Source of the DNA: Acanthosoma haemorrhoidale
Taxonomy: Eukaryota; Arthropoda; Insecta; Hemiptera; Acanthosomatidae
Direction: 5' to 3'
Length of the DNA stretch: 64,000 nucleotides
Assembly (NCBI GenBank): GCA_930367205.1
Contig: OV884011.1
Coordinates: forward strand, 142,907,937-142,971,936
Numbering within the stretch: the first letter of the stretch is position 1; every line of letters starts with the position of its first letter. The notes under the pieces are model-generated. The model saw only the letters and a list, made by a program, of their open reading frames with translations. It did not search any database and had not been told where the DNA came from. Below, one piece after another: positions 23,001-34,820 of this stretch. The translations under genes were made by a program, and so were the position numbers.

Positions 23001-24439
23001 GAGGGATGACCAGTTGTGAGGTAAGTTAGCTAGAGGGGAAATTAGGAAATATGACTAGCCGAGAGATGGTTGAGAAACGATCTCAGATGGAGTGAGATGA
23101 TTCAAGAATGCTGGAGAATCATATGGCCTGGGTTACAAAGAAAACTAGACTGGGTGGAAGTATCCCTGGAAAGTAACAGAAGAACAGTGTTTGACATTTT
23201 TTGACCAAAAAGGGGTGCTCTTTTTGGATGGCTAAGTGTTGAGAATTTTTTATTTGAAACGGATTCTAGTGATATAGAGAAACTATTCTCCATATGCTGT
23301 TCATTCTTACCAAACAGTTAGTGATTAAACTGTCCCTTTCATCCATCTATGAGAAGTTGTAAGTGCCTATAATTCCAACATTAATCCTTAGCACTGTTTT
23401 TTTTCTTCTGGAATTTCCATGATAAATCATTGACAATTGTTTATTTTTCTTCTTTCTTTCATGGTATTGCAATGAAATGCTGAGCAGGTGTTATATTCAT
23501 ATCTTTTTATCGATAATAAAGTCATAAAATATATATTATGTTTTGCTTACAAAAAAAAATAAATTGGAAAAAGAACTGATGACTATTTTACTCACTGAAT
23601 TTTATTTAATGTTGTTAACTTTTGTTCATATGGGAGCTTTTCCCCAAAAAAAATTTTATTTAGAAATATTCATTCTTTCAATTTCCCTAATAAACTCACT
23701 AGGTTGTATGTCCAATTTATGTCAAAGAGATGTCACTACAGCTCGGGGGATATTTGTATGTATATGTTTTTATTTTATGTGAGTGTATGCATAAGAAAAT
23801 GAATGTGGTAACTATGGTATGAATGAATGAGATTGCATCTCAGTTACCCTGTTCATCTTATGATCTATCCATTAGGGCAGGTTGTCTTTTTTTCTGGGAT
23901 GAAAATTATCTTTAGCTTTTATTGATCCGGTTTAATGTTCAATATTATAAATACAAAAATAATAAGTAGTCCATAAATGTCAACTTTGAAGGCAGTTGAG
24001 GTTTGCATTTGTTGCTTAAGGATTTGTGAGCAATTTCAGAGCAAAAATATAAAATAATAAATTTGTTTTTATTATTGCCAACAAATATAAAATAAAATTA
24101 AGTGTGAGGTGTTTAATAGTTTTGTTATGGCAGCGAACAAAAAAATTAACGACTTTTGTTATGTTTTTCCATTGTTAAAGACTCAAATGTGATACATATT
24201 GTTTATTGTATCACAGATATATTTAATACCCTACTAAATAGGATTGGAACACGTATTTTTCAATACTAATTAATTGATTAATGATCCATAAATATTTTTC
24301 AAAACAATCGTGACATTTTAATCGTCCCACGATTTTAGTGACGGTTCTAAATGATTTCTTGTAATTATTGCTTACAAAGGCTAAATGCCAATTGGTTTTT
24401 AAAAATAAGGAAAACTCTACAAATAAAGCGCTATCTGTA
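23001..24439. other. no gene seen
   Basis: AT-rich; short open stretches at 23102-23293 and 23543-23782 lack recognisable motifs. Confidence 0.4.
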
Positions 24440-24760
24440 GTAACCTGACGTTCAACCTAAAAAGCAGAAGTTCACCAACTGATTCACAGAGGGCAGCATC
24501 AAGCCCAGCTCTGATAACTAGCTGAAGTAGTACTTCTTCATTCCACGGTTGCAAGCTGAAGGTGTGCCTCAACCCCTAGTGAGTGTATGTGTATTGTACT
24601 TATTAAGTCCAATCTGAAAGTATTATATTTTATGCACTCCTTAATATGCATCTGCGAATGCAGCACAAGGAGACAGCTATAATTCCAAATTTATTTTTGT
24701 CATTGTATATATATTATCAATAAAGAGGTTTTGAAATAAAAAAATAAATAAAAAAAATCT
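24440..24760 (+). repeat. possible retroposed 3' UTR
   Basis: A mixed-composition stretch ends in CAATAAAGAGGTTTTGAAAT followed by an A-rich tail (24737-24760). A poly(A) signal followed by an A tail in genomic DNA suggests a retroposed transcript or LINE tail. No coding similarity seen. Confidence 0.35.
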
Positions 24761-25014
24761 TCATAAGATAGTTAAATGTGTTTATTTTGATACTAAGGTC
24801 TAATTAACTCCCATTTAATGGTACTATTATAATCTCAAAATATCGAATTCTATATGTATTCTATAGCCTAATATATTCTGCTTCTAATACTTAATCGAAA
24901 CAATTTTTTTCTAAAAAAATATGGTACCTACTCCAGTTTTTTTTTATTTGTTTACGAGGAACAAAACGGGCTTCTTTCATGTAAGTAAACACCATTCTAG
25001 GAATATAATACTAG

Positions 25015-25017
<3 letters not shown>

Positions 25018-25094
<77 letters not shown>
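25018..25094. repeat. (TA)n microsatellite
   Basis: About 77 bp of uninterrupted TA dinucleotides, ending exactly where an LTR begins. Confidence 0.97.
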
Positions 25095-25100
<6 letters not shown>

Positions 25101-25281
25101 AGCTCCGGGCAGCATCAGTACTCAACCTTAATCCCCGAACGTCGGGATGTAAATATCCCGAATGTAAATATACAAGGTTATAGACTTGAAATAAACAGTC
25201 TAGTTCTAACTTTCATGCGTGTTGTTTCTCTGTACTTTTTTTCCCTTTGTTTTTGAATTCTAAACCCGATAAGCATTAACT
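25095..25281 (+). repeat. solo LTR of TA-targeting gypsy family (iv)
   Basis: 187 bp starting AGGGTAAGCTCCGGGC and ending CATTAACT, with AATAAA at 25190-25195. It carries the inverted motif CGGGATGTAAATATCCCG, aligning with LTR ii at 13697-13879. It adjoins the (TA)n tract on its left and TATGTA on its right. No internal sequence attached. Confidence 0.75.
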
Positions 25282-26059
25282 TATGTATTACAATTATTGA
25301 AGGTAGGGTGAATAAACTGAAATCAGTTTCTCTGTAAACAAAGTTAGCAATTTTATTCACTATATATTATATTATAACAATTATTAATATTGATTTACAC
25401 AATCTTACCTGTAAACAAAGAAACGACAATTAAAGTTTATAACTATCAATTCTCTATTCACACTATTTTATTTTACACACTATTTACATGTTCTGTTACC
25501 TCACATAACCTTCTCAATCTGATAACTGCTGCTCCATCTGGTGGCAGCCAGTGGAAGCAGCACGGCAAATTCAAATGAAAGAGAGAACACTTTCATTACA
25601 TATATATATATCGTGTTTAAGTAACTCAATACCGAAACTAGTGAGAAATTAAAGAGTCGGACTGTCATTTCCTAGTATTACTGTGTCTTTTCGCACCTGT
25701 GTGTTTACAGGTGTTAGAAGATTATCGTTTAGTAAGGAGGTCTCAGACAAAAATAAAGTTTTTCTGGAGCTTCAGTCGTGGTCAGAATTTTGGTACTATA
25801 AACCCTTATAAATTAAATGATCGAATAGGACATAAAAGTTTAAAACTAAAAAGTGCATCCTATTTTAACGCAATCAAATTGGATATTTCTGATTACTGGA
25901 TTGCCTATAATTGCTCTTTCGGGACCTAGTTTTTTAAAAATTATCAATTCATGAGGGCATAAGATCTTAAATTTCCCTAAACATTTCATACTTTACCAAT
26001 ACACTATTAATATTTAGCTAATACCAATACAAAAACGTTTCATCTATTTTCGTTTGTAG
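25282..26059. other. no gene seen
   Basis: AT-rich. A tract TATATATATA lies near 25601. A possible 21 bp exon at 25711-25731 (between TTTACAG and GTAAGG) is too short to support. Confidence 0.35.
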
Positions 26060-26113
26060 CTGAGTTTACTCATGTGAAGCAAGAGGATGGTTCGATGATC
26101 TATGATGACGACG
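26060..26113 (+). other. candidate internal exon, plus strand
   Basis: 54 bp open segment between a good acceptor (TTCGTTTGTAG) and a perfect donor (GTAAGT). It begins and ends in phase 1, encoding EFTHVKQEDGSMIYDDD plus split codons. Codon use and acidity look like real coding sequence. The next candidate exon of the same phase is at 46990, 21 kb away across LINE and LTR insertions. Product unknown. Confidence 0.42.
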
Positions 26114-27956
26114 GTAAGTGTTATTGATTTTATCTCAATTATTATCTTAAGGAAGTGAATTTTATAGCGTTAAAGAAAATTATCTTTCCTTAAAATGTGG
26201 TCAGGTATTTCTTAAACAAGTTTATGTTTCAACATAAATATAACTAAATTTAACCCAAAACCGGAAAAAACACAACTAGAGGCACTTAGCTACTATTCAC
26301 TATCCCAGTTTCAATGTACCATATATCGTATTTTTGTGCACTGAATCGGATCTAACATAAAGAGAACTAACTGTTTACATTGTATTGTCTTTTAGAGATA
26401 GGTAGATTGGATTTTTCTCATGAAGGTTTTGTAAGAACATTAACATACTTTTACCAGAATTTGAATGAAAATGTTTCCGTCTGGTTCTAAACTTTTTAAT
26501 TGATATTAAGATATCTCTATCCAAGACCTGTCTGCCTACCATAATTTCTTAAAATGTATCCTTCCATATTTTATTATTCCTACTGCGTTTTGAACCATGG
26601 TTTCTTATTTAACCATGATTATTGTAGTTTATTTATGAAGCTTGAATTGAGGCGAAACTCGCTCAGAGAACTGAGTGATCAATCAGAAGGTTGATGAAGA
26701 ACGCCCTGAACAATAATGCTACTAGAGAACCAAACAGAGGTTAACTTTTGGGGCTGGGGAGACCGCAATTCGCGTAGACTGCCGCCACAAACCCCGACTG
26801 TAAATTCAAAATCATATCATGATTAGGCCTACTGAATTTATGTTTACGTAGATTGTATAGATGATCAAGGCATACGTCTGAGTAAGTAAAGTCAAGTGTT
26901 TACGCTATGTATCAGTTCAAAATATCTATGCTTCCTACTCGCAGTAATTCTTAAAAGAAGATGTTTGTGAAAATCTTCTTACTTTTAACTACGTTTAACT
27001 ACATTAAGTAATTACTAATGATATTATTATTATTTAATAAATTAAGAAAATAAGAGGATAACAATAAAAAAATCAAAGAAATTTTTTAAAAGATTAGCGT
27101 GCTAATTCTGAAGTGCTTTATTTTATTTCATTAGGAGCTTATTTTTTTTTGCTTTTTTTAAAATGTTTATAGATAATATTGAATACTCAGGTATGTGATA
27201 TATGTTAAGTGAAGTTTTACAGAATTTTGTTTTTATTTTTTTGACTTCTTGGGGACCAATATTTTTCATCATAACATTTTATTACATTATTTATTAAACA
27301 GTTGTACGATTTCTCTATCTTTGGCAAGGTCAATTCGATGGGATATTTATTAGTATGTAATTACAATATTCCTCTTAAAAATTTGTAATGCGAACATCAA
27401 ATTTGTAACTCATTTTAGTTATGCATCTTATAGTTCTTTATTAAAGTGCAGTCAATTTTCGTTTCCAAGCATAGGCTTATTTGCCTTGTTTGTGTTGTTT
27501 TAATTTGGTAAGAGTACCGCCTACCAATGGTTAGTATTATGTGATATTTCCTAAATTACCTTGATTATACCATACTATAATCTACGCTGCTTAATCTGAA
27601 ATCGAGTTATTGTCAATTGAGAAAAACACTGCTTTATTCTTCTTAGAAAACATCGGTCGATTGATAATATATTTTTGGAAGGAATCATGGTTGTTTCCAA
27701 CACGGTCCAACCAGTCCTATCAGAGTTTGTTGAGTTTCATTTTTATAATAACATTATTCAAAGAAACAAAACTTCTTGACAGGATCGCCCCTGGAACCTC
27801 ACCCTCCCATATCCTGGTAACGTGCACATGGGTAGACCACGTGTACTATCCCTGCACGAGCGAATCAGTTCTCTGTAGGGAGTTTTTATATTTATTTAAC
27901 AGGATCTCATTATATATGATAGCATAATAGGACATAAATAATTTATTCATAATTAT
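26114..27956. other. no gene seen
   Basis: AT-rich with a GC-richer patch near 26690-26800 that I cannot identify. The 105-codon frame at 27610-27927 has no recognisable motif. Confidence 0.35.
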
Positions 27957-27967
27957 TGATAATTATC

Positions 27968-29995
27968 CTCCGCTCTGGACTTTACCACTTCCGATCATCG
28001 TCCTGTTCTCTACGAACTAGAAGGCGACATGCCAAAGCCGCCTGCTTCTAGATACAGGTACGATGAGGCTAAGTGGGACCTCTACAAGCGTCTCATTAAA
28101 ACCGATTTGCCCACTATCACGCCCCTTAGGCACACCTGGGACATAGATTGCGCTGTCTATCAGTTACAGGACGTCATCGAACGAGCTGCCGATGCATCGA
28201 TCCCCAAATTTTCTCCGAAGCCCCCTTCTCTGAGGAAACCTCCGGATCACATCCTGCAACTGATAAGACAGCGTAACAACATTAAGAACAGGTGGTTTAG
28301 GACCAGAAACAGGGACTTAAAACCGGTTTTAAATTCTCTCACAAACCAAGTAAGGTCCCTGATGGCTCAGTGGAAAAATTCAGTCTGGGAAGATCGCCTG
28401 ACCAGTCTGCACGGCGACCATAAGCAATTGTGGAAACTCGTGAAGACCTCTACCTCAAAAAGGAATGGTGTCAGGCTGGCCGTGAACGGCCAGTTCATCC
28501 CCACCACCGAGCAAGCGGCGACCTATTACGAGGAAGTGAGCCGTGGCCAAGGCGAACCAATAGGAACGCTCGATCCCCCCTCCCCCTCTCTCCCCACCAC
28601 TACCGATATCTGGACCTCTCACAGGCAAGTCGGAGCCATCATTCGGAGAACAACCGGCAAGAAGTCACCAGGGCAGGACTCGATCCAGAACATCCTACTG
28701 AAGCAGCTGCCGAGGAAAGGAATCTCGTTCATAACTAACATCTTGAACTCCTGCTTCAGGCTTCATTATTTCCCTCAGAACTGGAAACATGCAGTAGTGA
28801 TCCCTCTTCTGAAACCAGCGAAGAGCGGATATGAGCCATCTCATTACCACCCCATCAGTCTGCTGACTCAACTCTAGAAGCTGTTCGAGAGAATTATCCA
28901 CATACATCTCTCCGGGCACTGCGAGTCACAGGAAGTCATCCCACCAGAGCAGACTGGCTTCAGCACAGGCTTAAGCGCGAATAACAACTTGGTGAGATTG
29001 CAACACCACGTCGCATCGAACGTCCGAAGCAACAAAGCTACCGCAATGATTTCTCTGGACTGTTCGAAAGCCTTCGACTCTGTGGATCACTACATCCTAC
29101 TCCAACGTATGAGGGAATACGAATTCTCAATTCAGCTGCAGAACCTGATGAGATCCTACCTTACAGGCAGGACATTTTCGGTTCGTATAGGCACTACGAC
29201 CACGACCCGAAGAAACTATTCTGCCGGTGTCCCCCAAGGATCGGTGCTAGGCCCGTTGCTGTTCAACATTTACACCGCCCACTTCGTAGGAGCCTCGTAC
29301 CCCAACTGCGAGGTATCCGCGTACACAGACGATATAGGTGTCTACAGCAATGTCTACAAATCGCCGAGAAACTCGATGCCGTCTATATTAAAGTCAATCC
29401 GGCCAAGACGCAAGGAATAATATTTAGTTACAAATCCGGGAAAAAGAAGCTCCCGAAATCCTTCGTGTTAGACGGTGAAGAATGCCCTATAAGCAACAAG
29501 CTGTGCTACCTCGGAATTACCCTCGGTAAGCATTTGTCGTTCACAACGCACCTCGGCAGGAAATTAAAAAGTGTTAGGAAGAAATTCTTCAGCCTCGGAC
29601 ACCTACTTCACAGCCCGGCTCTATCAGTACGCCTCAAGCTGCTGATATACCAGAGCGCCCTAAGACCTGCATTGATGTATGGAACCCCTCTCTAAAAGTA
29701 TTTGACTCCCAACACTCTCCTAAAGCTCCAGCAATTTCAGAATAGAGTTCTCCGCACCTCCCTCAAACACACCCCTTTCGACCGAATGAAGGCCGACGAA
29801 ATCCACAAAAGATTCGAAGTGCTCACTATCCAAGATTTTATCAAGAGAAGGAACATCAAATTTTTTGACTCCCTAAGACATAGCCATAACCCACTATTCT
29901 CCGACCTTCAGCCACCACCAATGCCCGTCAGATGGAAGCACTGCTGGACCGCCGAAGCTTGGCGAATGAAAGACATCATAGAACCAGAGGACTGA
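27968..29995 (+). pseudogene. LINE ORF2 (endonuclease C-terminus and reverse transcriptase), broken
   Basis: The frame opens with the endonuclease end (SALDFTTSDHRPVLYEL, carrying SDH.P). The linker follows, then RT motifs: LLKQLPRKGI, NWKHAVVIPLLKP, ISLDCSKAFDSVDH, GVPQGSVLGPLLFN and the active site YTDD in place of the usual YADD or FADD. Then come KVNPAKTQGIIF, YLGITLGKHLSF and a C-terminal region ending at 29995. Breaks: a TAG at 28875-28877, a deletion of about 50 bp with frame change near 29351-29362, and a TAA near 29693-29695. It cannot make a full protein. Confidence 0.9.
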
Positions 29996-30354
29996 CGGAC
30001 CTACACCCAGCCAAGAGATCGAGGCCGATCTCCTGGCCGACTCAACCGACGCCACATTACCCCATCTACCTGTGTAAGCAGGGTTGATCTTCCGGCCGAT
30101 TAGGCCGACTCATTCAGGCCCCTGGTCCTTCGCCTGGCCTACAACAAACCATCGCCTAGGCACCCCTAGGCTCAATCCTTGGTAGACTCTCACTACCTTC
30201 CTGACTCCATCCACCTTTCTAGGCATTCCACACCCCATATTCTACTCATACATCCTTCAAATAGGGGTCTCCCCTTAGTGAAAGGCACTTTCCAGCCAAA
30301 AATAATTTTCCTTATTTTTCCCACATTCCTATTTTTATAAGTTTGAGAGCTTAG

Positions 30355-30395
<41 letters not shown>
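30355..30395 (+). repeat. A41 tail of the 28-30 kb LINE
   Basis: Uninterrupted A41 directly before the right copy of the target-site duplication. Confidence 0.95.
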
Positions 30396-30397
<2 letters not shown>

Positions 30398-30407
30398 GAT
30401 AATTATC

Positions 30408-31183
30408 TTTAAACCAACCAAACCCCATTAAAATTTAATGAAAACAAATTATGTGACTTTCCAAGCCTATTTACAGCGTATACCTCTCAACATTGAATGA
30501 AGACTTGAAACCAAATTTTACTCTCACTCTTAATCAGCTCCAATGACTATGGTCATGTCTTAAATCGCATCCATTTTTTCCCAAACCTCTCACACATTTT
30601 GTTAAGCCAATTAAAAAGGACCAGAAATAATTCACCGCTACATGAGACATTACTTTTGTTTTCAGGGAATATCATTCAACAAAGATTAACAATTTAGAGC
30701 TCATGTTCCTAAGCTCAACAGTAAATATCATGAGAAAATTTGAGGAGTCCGATATCTCGTATTTTTTTTTTCCTTCCTGAGGTAAAAAGCTCAAACGGGG
30801 TTTCCCAACAAGCACGTGAAGCGTGCTCATGGGAAGACACCTGTGGTGCGCGTATTCCGATACATTGGGATTGTTATATCGGTCAGCGCACCTTATGTTA
30901 TTCTGCTTTGATGCCTCAAAGAAACTAATTATAAATAGAAACCCTATAAATATTGAAAAAGCATTGTTTAATGAATGAATTGTGTAATGGAAACGAATAA
31001 CCAATTTTTTTTCTCTTTAATGTATGAGCAGGGAACCAAACTGATGTCAGGACAACTTAATTTATATGTTGTACATCTGTTGTGACATCATTGGTCTATT
31101 ATGGGAGGAACTTACTGAAACTCTTATGAAAAACTTGACCCGGATGAACTCGCATTTTTAGATTTTCTTTCACTTAGAAGAAA
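30408..31183. other. no gene seen
   Basis: Contains a short inverted repeat GCACGTGAAGCGTGC near 30813-30827. The 110-codon minus-strand frame at 30672-31004 matches nothing I recognise. Confidence 0.35.
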
Positions 31184-32893
31184 ATGAATGTTAATTTACT
31201 GGTGTGTTGGGCGGAGAGATCGGGTTTCCTTATAGCTGTGTTTACATTCTCTGTTTACATGATTATCGTCCTCATTCTATATGCTGTCGTCCTCAGTCGT
31301 CACATAAGAGAATTTTTGTGGAAAAACTCCGCACTCTGCAACCTAGTCCTGTTCTTTGTGCCGTATTGTATCGCCCTCCACGTGTACCTTTTGAACCAAT
31401 TTTTGAATCAACCCTCTACTCTTTCGTTCCCCTTTTCTCTAATGTTATCTCCAGTGCCCTAAATACCAGCCTCCAATCGGATTCCCACGAAGAGCTATCT
31501 AGAGGACCTGTTTTTTCCCTTCCTTCTCTTCATTGTCTCTTTCACTGCAACTCATCACAATTGTAAGGCTGATACCTAGTTGATTCTCTTCGCCATAGAC
31601 TCTCTGCAAATCTTCTCTCCTCTTCTCAGCTGCCTCTAGCGTCCTCTCATGGCGTAACCCGAATTTCCTATAATATCCAGACCCCACGTTTTGTCCTAAA
31701 ACCATCCCAGAGCAATCTATCGGGATACTATCTACTTCTACTCCACAACTGACTTCATAGTCAATATTCTCACTACTAACCTCCTTAATACCCTTTGGCC
31801 CATGAACTTCTAAAAACCTCTACCTTTCGGGACCGGACAGATCCGTGGATATGCAAGGAGATCAGGGAATTGCTTAGAAAGCGTGAGGCTGCCCAAAGAC
31901 GCTTCAGACGCACAAAGCATGTTGATGACTATCAGGCATTCGGGAGGGGGGGGGCATCCGTGTGGTGAAGTCCTAGTATTTTCATTACCTACATCATCAA
32001 ACGACTATTGCCCATTCTCCATCCCTTCTAACCTCTCCAAACCTCTTAAAAGACTAGTTAAAAGCCCAAATCTTCAATTTCTTTGAATAGTCCCAACTTC
32101 TCGATCCTTTCCTTTTCTTTCCTGGTTACCCCAGACAATAGGCACTAACTAATATCATTAGTGACATTCATGCTGCTATTGATCAACAAAGATTAACAGT
32201 CCAAATTATCATAGATTTCCCTAAGCCTTGGATACTATAGACCTCGTAGTTAAAATCATTAACAACCTTTCGGAAGTAGTTCGGAAGTCCCTAATCAACC
32301 GTTCTGATAAGCTGATAAGATGCTAAGCTGATAGGCTTCCCTTACACTTTCCTCGGGTGAAACCCGATCGAGAACCTGTCTCCTTCATTTTAATTGTTAC
32401 ATAAATGATATCCCTAACGCTATTCATCAAAGCTCCCATCACCTTTTTGCTGAGGACCCCCCAATCCATTTATCACCCCCTTCTGATTTTTAACTGCGTT
32501 TTCTAAGACTCAGGCGCACCTAGATTGGATCAGTGCCTGGACAGATCTGAATAAGCTAAGGTTAAATGCAGCGAAAACCCAGGCAATCGTCATAGGCTCC
32601 AGTCTCCTTCTCAGATCCTTAGCCAATATACCCTTAATAGTCTTCCCATCACTTTGTTCTCTCCTATCAAAAATCTAGGGATAACCATTGGACAAACCCT
32701 CTCTTGGAGCAACATACCCCTCTAATTTCCAGTTGATCATTAGGTACCCTGAAACTATTCCATCGGTCTCACCATCTAGACCCTCACTACGTGGTTTATG
32801 GAGGTCTCTCGGAAGGGATTCAGTAAAAAGTTGAAGTGAATCATGAATTGCTTTGTTAGATTTGTCTTATGGACTCTGTGGCACTACCGTGAC
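31184..32893 (+). mobile_element. heavily degraded LINE (endonuclease to RT)
   Basis: Fragments in changing frames follow LINE ORF2 order: an endonuclease piece (AVLYRPPRVPFEPIFE, about 31345), the linker (WICKEIRELLRKREAAQRRF, about 31850), RT pieces (IIIDFPKAWDTID, about 32210; INDIP..HLFAED, about 32400-32455), LRLNAAKTQAIVI (about 32555) and LGITIGQTLSWSN (about 32675). The RT active-site D is replaced in FAED. Much is deleted. It stops against the minus-strand gypsy element at about 32893-32900. Confidence 0.75.
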
Positions 32894-33156
32894 TCTCACC
32901 ACCCACCATGTTGAGGTGGTACTTCCTTGCACACGTTTTCCTCGGTTTCACACGGTTTCAGCGGAATTTCATGCACCGTCTCCCCCGTTACTCCTAGTTT
33001 GTCCTCTTCTTTGTATAAATTATTGGCCCAATTTACAATATACCCTCATAGTCTCTCATAATCGACTCTCTACAGTCTTTCTCCCGATTAATTACCCCGA
33101 CTCTCGCATTTCCATCCCTCACGCCTTCCATACTCCGGTATGATTTCTTCCCCAGC

Positions 33157-33470
33157 CTAATAGACCACGTTCCCTCTCTGTACATCACTTGTGCTCCACC
33201 TCTTTCTATGAGGACACCCGATTATTCTCTTGTATTCTCGCAGCATCCTCCCTACTACGTGTACTTCCTCCTTGGCCGCCCACCTATCCAATCCCATTAC
33301 CGTTTCCCCTTCGATTTCGCACGGCCCTCCCATGGTGATAAGTCTACACGGGCACGCCCGGATGGAGGGTGCCCCCTCGCTGATACACAATCTGTCCACC
33401 GCCTTCCTGCTGAGGATTGTGCAACAACTTCCGGTGTCTACCAGGCACCGTACTCCTCACGCCACTCGGA
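33157..33470 (-). pseudogene. gypsy protease
   Basis: On the minus strand the frame reads CLVDTGSCCTIL; the DTG catalytic triplet of retroviral-type aspartic proteases lies at 33430-33438. A later MGLD matches the conserved C-terminal motif of these enzymes. The protease is in a different frame from the preceding gag segment. Confidence 0.8.
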
Positions 33471-33657
33471 TTATGGGTATACCACCGTAATCTCCTCCAG
33501 CACTGTAATTGATTAATGCGCGGCCACCCCTCGTCCGGCCCGCTCCTCGGGCCACCGTTTGCGTTTTCCTTCCCTCTTCTGCATCTCGATGTCTGCTTCC
33601 TACGTGGGCCCTGCTGCCATCTCCTCCGTAGTTCCTGCTGCTCCCAGGTTCTTCCTC

Positions 33658-34715
33658 TTATTCCTCCGTTGTCCGATGTCTTCGTCGATATGGAGGGGGC
33701 CCTAGTTCTCCCCCACACTCTCTGGGCGTTAACTTCCATTGGTTCCGGTCTGTATCTTTCAGCTCTTTGGAACATATATGGATACTATACTGTCGAGCGA
33801 TTTGCCCCTCCATTCCGCATTCGAAACATTTCGAGCGCGGGCACTGCGCTACTAGATGTCCGGTCCTCCCACACCAATGACATCGTCTGTCCTCCCTCCT
33901 TCCGCTTGTTCTATCTCTTCCTTGGCTTGTCCTCTTCCCTTCAGCCACCGTTATTTTCTTCTCCTCATAATGTGGTTCTCTTCTTCTCGAAACCTGCTGC
34001 TGCATCCTCGGCATACGGGATGTCATCCTCGTCCAACCTGGTTCCTCGGCTTCTAGCTGCACGCGGGCGCCAGCGTCCATCATCTCTTGAGCTCATTCAA
34101 TGAAGGACCGGTCCCCCGGTAGATTTTCTTTCGTCCCCGTCTCTCTCGACAGCTGTACCTTGAGGATGGAAGAATGCCATCCTGCCATCTACCTCCGCTG
34201 TACCCACTGTCTCTCTCATTTTCTGTGTAATCTTGTTGTACCGCGCCAATAGTTCCCCGGCGTACTGCCCTTTTGTCTGTTTCGATCGTCTTGTTTATCA
34301 GAACATCTGAAAGATGTCCTCCTCCGGTGTCCATCTGCCACCCCCGTATGCCTTCTTCAACCTTTCCTTTACTGGTGGCCCATGGGGTGTCTTCATCGGC
34401 CTGTATTAGGTTTAGTGTATTTTTTTTTATTCTGCACACCAATTCTACCTTAATTGACTTCACGTCGCCTGGATCGAGCAGACCTTCTTTCACTTTAGCG
34501 TCCACTCTTTCCATTAATCTGTCACCACCTTTGAGAAAATGGCTTAACTCACGGAGTTCTCCTGAAAATTTCTCCAAGTCCGAGATGGCCTTTCTCAGGT
34601 CTTGCGACGTCGCCACCCGCACTTTCATCCACGCCAGGGAGTTTGCGTGAGCTTCCGCCAACGTTTCATTTAACAACAGTGGAACTTCGAAGGCTGCCGG
34701 CCGTAAGTCTACCAT
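33658..34715 (-). pseudogene. gag: gypsy gag
   Basis: The capsid-like frame starts at 34715 (MVDLRPAAFEVPLLL), about 85 nt after the primer-binding site, and runs 211 codons to 34080. The reading then continues in another frame (34083-33658), so an indel lies near 34085. The second part carries a zinc knuckle CHWCGRTGHLVAQC (CX2CX4HX4C). A second, degenerate one (CFECGMEGQIARQY) has lost its His and last Cys. A further frame change follows before protease. The large plus-strand ORFs over this region are antisense shadows. Confidence 0.8.
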
Positions 34716-34800
34716 TTTACCCGGTTATATAAAAGAAACCACAACAAAAAATACAACAACTAAAAAAACAGACCGGCACGTCGTTAAACTAAACGTTTTT

Positions 34801-34820
34801 AGTCCCGGGTTCCGGCATCA
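34801..34820 (-). promoter_or_regulatory. primer-binding site, tRNA-Phe type
   Basis: On the minus strand TGATGCCGGAACCCGGGACT lies at the LTR edge. It matches the complement of the 3' end of eukaryotic tRNA-Phe (TGGTGCCGAAACCCGGGA) except at two of the first 18 positions. The assignment is from known tRNA sequence, not a search. Confidence 0.6.

Larger units (their letters stand above)
27957..30407 (+). mobile_element. 5'-truncated LINE with target-site duplication and poly(A) tail
   Basis: The 11 bp sequence TGATAATTATC occurs at 27957-27967 and again at 30397-30407, flanking the insert. The element (27968-30396) starts inside the AP endonuclease domain, runs through RT and a 3' UTR (29996-30354), and ends in 41 A residues (30355-30395). 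These are the marks of target-primed reverse transcription. Family resemblance is jockey/CR1-like, close to the minus-strand element at 42-43.7 kb. Confidence 0.93.

Noticed and set aside
25018..25281. 76-111 codon ORF across the TA tract (Tyr-Ile repeats)
   Set aside because: Product of the TA microsatellite read in frame; not a gene.
33208..34650. Several plus-strand ORFs of 66-195 codons
   Set aside because: They are antisense to gag and protease of gypsy element 2, whose minus-strand reading has zinc-knuckle and DTG motifs; the plus frames are low-complexity Ser/Pro/Leu shadows.
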